A stretch of 64,000 bases of DNA from Variimorphobacter saccharofermentans (GTDB taxonomy: Bacteria > Bacillota > Clostridia > Lachnospirales > Lachnospiraceae). Positions 60,496 through 64,000 of the stretch are shown here, in pieces (position 1 is the stretch's first letter; each line of letters opens with the position of its first letter). Location: the NCBI RefSeq assembly GCF_014174405.1, contig NZ_JACEGA010000001.1, positions 680,001 to 744,000 of the forward strand. The letters run 5' to 3'. A model generated the notes under the pieces. That model was given only the letters and a program-made list of their open reading frames with translations, had not been told where the DNA came from and made no database searches. The position numbers and the translations under genes are program-made.

Positions 60496-61128
60496 ATGTG
60501 TGCGATGGTAACGCGTGAAGTGATATTGGAGTTTGGCCTTTCTTTTCCGGATACATACCAGGAAGCTCCCTTTCATGACCCGAACTGGCAGCTTATTCGT
60601 GTTTTACCGAGCAAGAAGGCGTTCCTCTGGACCTATGAGCGAGACGGCTACATCAACCTGAACGTAAAGGTTGACCCAGACAAGGCCTATTTCTGGCGAA
60701 GTGTCTATAAGTCTGTAATTCCGGGGTATCATCAGAATAAACGGCATTGGAATACAATTATATTGGATGGTACGATTCCGGACGAAGACATCAAGACGAT
60801 GATAGAGGAGAGCTATGACTTAGTTACTAATTCACCTACAAAGCGTATTTATGAAGCTGTGAAGAAGATACCCTACGGGCATGTTGCGACATATGGCCAA
60901 GTGGCGGAGCTTGCGGGTGATAAGAATATGGCAAGGGCAGTCGGTAATGCACTTCACAAAAATCCAGACCCAGAGAATATTCCGTGTTTTAGAGTGGTGA
61001 ATTCGAAGGGAGAGCTTGCAGGAGCGTTTGCTTTTGGTGGAGAAAGAGTTCAGGCGGAGATTTTGGAGGCGGAAGGAGTGGAAGTGATTGATGGAAAGGT
61101 GGATTTACAAAAGTATCAGATGAAATAA
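60496..61128 (+). CDS. Fusion of MmcQ/YjbR domain and alkyltransferase-like domain
   Basis: 210 residues. Residues 1-110 are a MmcQ/YjbR (DUF419) domain (YINLNVKVDPDKAYFWRSVY). Residues 114-205 are the DNA-binding/active domain of O6-alkylguanine methyltransferases (RIYEAVKKIPYGHVATYGQV, ARAVGNALHKNP). The acceptor Cys is kept as C164 in IPCFRVV, but the usual His of P-C-H-R is Phe. The protein could repair or flag alkylated bases; with the Phe change its transfer activity is uncertain. GGAG precedes the ATG. A terminator follows the gene. Monocistronic. Confidence 0.85.
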   Translation: MCAMVTREVILEFGLSFPDTYQEAPFHDPNWQLIRVLPSKKAFLWTYERDGYINLNVKVDPDKAYFWRSVYKSVIPGYHQNKRHWNTIILDGTIPDEDIKTMIEESYDLVTNSPTKRIYEAVKKIPYGHVATYGQVAELAGDKNMARAVGNALHKNPDPENIPCFRVVNSKGELAGAFAFGGERVQAEILEAEGVEVIDGKVDLQKYQMK

Positions 61129-61204
61129 GGAATGATTTTGGGATGGAATAATAACCAGAGACTAAATGAAAATAAATTAATGACATACATTAATAACATA
61201 TTAG

Positions 61205-61245
61205 GGGCACTTTTCTTATTAATTTGGAAAGGTGTTCCTTTTTTA
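61205..61245 (+). terminator. Intrinsic terminator
   Basis: Stem GGGCACTTTTC / GAAAGGTGTTCC with a loop of about 14 bases and a T run. The remaining bases to 61400 hold the AT-rich promoter of the redox operon. Confidence 0.72.
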
Positions 61246-61400
61246 TATGTAAAAGTCAAAATATGAAGTGATAGAGGAAATAATTTATAAAATTGTTATA
61301 AAATATACAAACAATACATGATTTTTATTAAACAATATGATATAATAAATGCATTGATAAATTGATATCGGAAACCGGGAAAGGGGTAAGCGAGTAAAGA

Positions 61401-62561
61401 ATGGATAATAACGCGCTATTTAACATTGGATATGGCTTGTATGTTTTGACAGCAAAGGATGGTGACAAAAGAAACGGGTGTATTATTAATACTGTAATGC
61501 AAGTTACGGATACTCCGTTATACCTTGTGGTTGGAGTGAATAAGCAGAATTTAACTCATGATATGATTATGAAAACCAAAGAATTTAATATATCCATTTT
61601 AACACAGGATACTCCGTTTGATGTATTTAAGCATTTTGGTTATCAATCTGGAAAAACTGCAGATAAATTCTCGGATTTTAAAGATAAATTGATCGGTGAA
61701 AGTGGACTATATTACTTATCTAAGTATACGAATTCCTATCTGTATTGCAAGGTTCTGGATGTGACTGATTTCGGAACTCATTCTTTATTTAAAGCAGAAG
61801 TAGTGGATGCTCATTCCATGAACAATGATGAAACGGTAACCTATACCTATTATCAGAAGTATATAAAGCCAAAGCCGCCAAAAGCATCAAAAAAAGGTTG
61901 GCGTTGTGATATATGTGGTTATATTTATGAAGGTGAAGAATTACCACCGGATTTTATATGCCCGATTTGTAAACATGGAGTAAAGGATTTTTCAAAAATT
62001 CAAGATGAAACAGGAGGAGATAAGACTATGAACATCAAAGGAACAAAAACTGAGAAAAATCTTGCAGCAGCATTTGCAGGGGAATCACAAGCAAGGAACA
62101 AGTATACTTACTTTGCATCTGTGGCAAGAAAAGAAGGCTTTGAGCAAATCGCAGCAATTTTTGAAGAGACTGCTAATAACGAAAAGGAACACGCTAAGCT
62201 ATGGTTTAAAGCGCTTGGCGAGCTGGGAGATACCGCAGCAAATTTACTTCATGCAGCAGAAGGTGAGAATTATGAGTGGACTGATATGTATGAGGGATTT
62301 GCTAAGGATGCAGAGGAAGAAGGATTTACTGCCCTGGCTGCTCAGTTCAGAATGGTAGCTCAAATCGAGAAGGCTCATGAGGAAAGATATCGCGCACTCC
62401 TTAAAAATGTAGAAATGCAACAGGTATTTGAGAAATCAGAAGAAACCATGTGGGAATGCCGTAACTGCGGACATCTAGTTATTGGTAAGAAAGCACCGAA
62501 GGTATGTCCAGTATGTGCACATCCACAGAGCTTCTTTGAAGTTAGAAAAGAAAATTATTAA
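61401..62561 (+). CDS. Flavin reductase-rubredoxin-rubrerythrin fusion
   Basis: 386 residues in three parts. Residues 1-155 are a flavin-reductase/flavoredoxin-like FMN domain. Residues 165-205 are a rubredoxin-type domain ([10 protein letters not shown] ... CPICKHG). Residues 210-386 are a rubrerythrin: a ferritin-like diiron domain ([24 protein letters not shown]) and a C-terminal rubredoxin site (CRNCGH ... CPVCAHP). The fusion would channel electrons from NAD(P)H via FMN and rubredoxin to reduce peroxide. An ATG at 62028 with AGGAGGAGATAAG upstream would also give rubrerythrin alone. The desulfoferrodoxin gene follows 19 bases on. Confidence 0.9.
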   Translation: MDNNALFNIGYGLYVLTAKDGDKRNGCIINTVMQVTDTPLYLVVGVNKQNLTHDMIMKTKEFNISILTQDTPFDVFKHFGYQSGKTADKFSDFKDKLIGESGLYYLSKYTNSYLYCKVLDVTDFGTHSLFKAEVVDAHSMNNDETVTYTYYQKYIKPKPPKASKKGWRCDICGYIYEGEELPPDFICPICKHGVKDFSKIQDETGGDKTMNIKGTKTEKNLAAAFAGESQARNKYTYFASVARKEGFEQIAAIFEETANNEKEHAKLWFKALGELGDTAANLLHAAEGENYEWTDMYEGFAKDAEEEGFTALAAQFRMVAQIEKAHEERYRALLKNVEMQQVFEKSEETMWECRNCGHLVIGKKAPKVCPVCAHPQSFFEVRKENY

Positions 62562-62580
62562 TTAAAGGAGGAAGTATATT

Positions 62581-62967
62581 ATGTGTGGTAAGCAGAAATT
62601 CTTTATATGTAAGCATTGCGGAAATTTGATTGGTTTAATTGATAACAAAGGTGTTCCGATGGTATGCTGTGGTGAAAAGATGACAGAGCTTGTTCCGAAC
62701 ACAGTTGAAGCTTCCGTTGAAAAGCATTTACCGGTTGTTAAGGTTACTGGTAATAAGATTGAAGTAGAAATTGGTAGTGCTCCTCATCCTATGGAGGAAG
62801 CACATCACATTGATTTTGTATATGTTGAGACAGAGAGAGGTGGCCAACGTAAATGCCTCAAGGTTGGTGAAGCACCCAAGGTAGTATTCAGCTTTGAAGA
62901 GGATAAACCAGTTGCAGTTTATGCTTATTGTAACCTACATGGTCTGTGGAAGACTGATATAAAATAA
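62581..62967 (+). CDS. dfx: Desulfoferrodoxin (superoxide reductase)
   Basis: 128 residues. The N-terminal desulforedoxin-type site has CKHCGN and later CCGEKM. The C-terminal SOR site has EKHLPVV, PHPMEEAHHIDFV and CNLHGLW, supplying the four His and one Cys ligands of the catalytic iron. It reduces superoxide to peroxide, which the rubrerythrin fusion upstream can then remove. AAAGGAGG precedes the ATG. A terminator follows the stop. Confidence 0.95.
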   Translation: MCGKQKFFICKHCGNLIGLIDNKGVPMVCCGEKMTELVPNTVEASVEKHLPVVKVTGNKIEVEIGSAPHPMEEAHHIDFVYVETERGGQRKCLKVGEAPKVVFSFEEDKPVAVYAYCNLHGLWKTDIK

Positions 62968-62982
62968 TATTACATAACTATC

Positions 62983-63020
62983 AGACCGCTTATCTTTAAT
63001 TAGACGAGCGGTCTTTTCTT
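62983..63020 (+). terminator. Intrinsic terminator
   Basis: Perfect stem AGACCGCT / AGCGGTCT followed by TTTTCTTAT, ending the redox operon. Confidence 0.85.
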
Positions 63021-63121
63021 ATACTTTTTTACAGAGCGAGGATTATGGAAAAGCCACTGCGATCCTAGTAGGTCCAAACAGTACTCGTATTTAATACTAG
63101 CAGAGAAAAGGGGAGACTATA

Positions 63122-63670
63122 TTGAGGAATTTGCAACAATACAGAAAGTGCTTGATTGCTTTATGCAGTACAATATTATTACTTAGCGGATGTGGTGCGG
63201 TTAAACAGGAGGATATGTCCGGCTATGCTGTAGAGCTTCTTCAGTCAGTTACAATTGAATTTATTGATTCCAAGGGAATAGATAAGGGAAAACGCCTTAT
63301 CACAATTGATATTTCGGAGTTTCAAGAATTGGCAATAGAAAAGTATGAAGAATGGCTTCAGGATTCTTATGCTAATGAAGATACGGTATTAGTGGTCTTT
63401 ACGGATAATAAGGAACGATGGGCATCTTCTCAGGAGGCGAAGGATTATCTGAGTCAAAACGGTTACAATAATTTTGTGGAATCAGAGTATGATTGGACCT
63501 CCATCACAATAAGCAGAAAATCAGAAAAAGAATATATACATAGATCCGAAGTAATAAATATTGATATTTCATATCCATTCATCAGGTGTGCTGAAGGATT
63601 TGAAGTGCGAATGGAATATGGCGATGCCAAATGGAAGGTGATTGAGGTTGCTTCGACCTATATAAGTTAA
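63122..63670 (+). CDS. Lipoprotein of unknown function
   Basis: 182 residues starting at a TTG with GGGGAG upstream. A lipoprotein signal (CLIALCSTILLLSGC) gives Cys24 as the lipidation site. The mature part is acidic, with two regions around VLVVFTDNKERWASS and INIDISYPFIRCAEGFEV, and looks like a small alpha/beta domain exposed outside the membrane. No family recognised. It has its own start region after the redox operon terminator. Confidence 0.7.
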   Translation: MRNLQQYRKCLIALCSTILLLSGCGAVKQEDMSGYAVELLQSVTIEFIDSKGIDKGKRLITIDISEFQELAIEKYEEWLQDSYANEDTVLVVFTDNKERWASSQEAKDYLSQNGYNNFVESEYDWTSITISRKSEKEYIHRSEVINIDISYPFIRCAEGFEVRMEYGDAKWKVIEVASTYIS

Positions 63671-63736
63671 GAAGCTCATAGTATTGGGAGATAAGGGCGT
63701 TTTGTATGTATATGCCAGTATGCTAAGAAAAAATAC

Positions 63737-63785
63737 TTGACAAATATTGAGCAGATGCTTAATATATAGTTGAGCAGTTGCTCAA
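63737..63785 (+). promoter_or_regulatory. Promoter with double palindromic operator for the TetR gene
   Basis: TTGACA (63737-63742), 17-base spacer, TAATAT (63760-63765). Operator 1 ATTGAGCAgaTGCTTAAT (63746-63763) lies between the -35 and -10 boxes. Operator 2 TTGAGCAgtTGCTCAA (63770-63785) is a perfect palindrome just downstream, 23 bases centre to centre. This fits autorepression by the TetR protein encoded at 63820. Confidence 0.82.
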
Positions 63786-63819
63786 TATATTGGATATGTG
63801 TTCGAGTATGGAGGATTGA

Positions 63820-64000
63820 ATGTCAAAGAAGGAAGAACAGTACGAAAAGCGTAAGTGGCAGATATTAGATATTGCATTGAATCATTTTATTCAGTATGGG
63901 TATCATGGAACATCCACCAGAAAAATAGCAGAAGATGCAGGGATAAGCTCAGGACTTATGTTTCATTATTTTCCTAATAAGCTGGCACTTTATGAAGCAT
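63820..64000 (+). CDS. TetR-family regulator (partial, runs off the window)
   Basis: The first 60 residues are visible. A TetR helix-turn-helix is clear: WQILDIALNHFIQYGYHGTS, then TRKIAEDAGISSGLMFHYFP. GGAGG is seven bases upstream of the ATG. The ligand-binding domain lies beyond the window. The perfect palindromes in its promoter indicate autoregulation; other targets are unknown. Confidence 0.9.
   Translation, partial: MSKKEEQYEKRKWQILDIALNHFIQYGYHGTSTRKIAEDAGISSGLMFHYFPNKLALYEA

Overview
The window looks like a chromosome segment of a Lachnospiraceae-type (Clostridia) Firmicute. Gene starts carry strong AGGAGG ribosome binding sites and the base composition is AT-rich. The gene content also fits: an intracellular GH10 xylanase, DUF5688, DUF6462 and DUF6133 proteins, rubrerythrin and desulfoferrodoxin for an anaerobe, and a clostridial Tad-like locus. 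All family assignments were made by reading the translated sequence. No database search was run.

Layout. (1) Positions 1-6880 are the right part of an integrative element, visibly more GC-rich than the rest. It has cargo genes, a CI/LexA-like repressor facing a rightward operon across a divergent promoter switch, small regulators, a DUF6462 excisionase-like protein, a ribbon-helix-helix protein and a tyrosine integrase. (2) 6.9-14.3 kb is a mosaic of intact metabolic genes (VOC protein, nitroreductase, aldo/keto reductase, GH10 xylanase) and fragments: an acetyltransferase, a DUF6718-like gene, a flavin reductase, lysS, a HerA/NurA pair and IS66. (3) 14.3-20.9 kb is a decaying plasmid/ICE module. 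It has a ParM/ParR partition pair and a Tad-like type IV pilus set (pilin, prepilin peptidase, CpaB, CpaE remnant, CpaF, TadB chimera), with at least three lesions. (4) 21-40.4 kb holds a MalT-like LuxR regulator and two giant secreted repeat proteins (2470 and about 1984 aa). Their last ~1.07 kb are identical by eye. Between them lies a three-gene lipid-enzyme cluster (PI-PLC-like, a two-repeat protein, class 3 lipase). A third, decayed copy of the adhesin 3' end lies at 8.1 kb. (5) 40.7-46.8 kb carries a DUF5688 protein, an IS110 element, a small hydrolase/macro-domain group and a secreted leucine-rich-repeat protein.

(6) 47.2-53.4 kb is the most interesting part, a compact putative RiPP/peptide-signalling locus. 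Two homologous peptide genes of 27 and 28 codons, both with strong ribosome binding sites, share a C-terminal pattern G-[IL]-P-V-x-G-C-x2-L-G-W. They flank an ABC exporter, a CPBP-type membrane protease, an AgrA/AgrC-like LytTR regulator and GHKL kinase, and a radical SAM/SPASM maturase. My reading is that the maturase modifies the peptides, the transporter and protease export and trim them, and the kinase and regulator sense them. That is an Agr-like logic without AgrB.

(7) 53.6-64 kb looks like core genome: a small tail-anchored protein, an OmpR-type two-component system divergent from a LolD/FtsX-type ABC transporter, nagA, a YjbR-alkyltransferase fusion, an oxidative-stress pair (flavin reductase-rubredoxin-rubrerythrin fusion and desulfoferrodoxin), a lipoprotein, and the start of a TetR gene with a double palindromic operator. 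I saw no rRNA, tRNA or CRISPR array.
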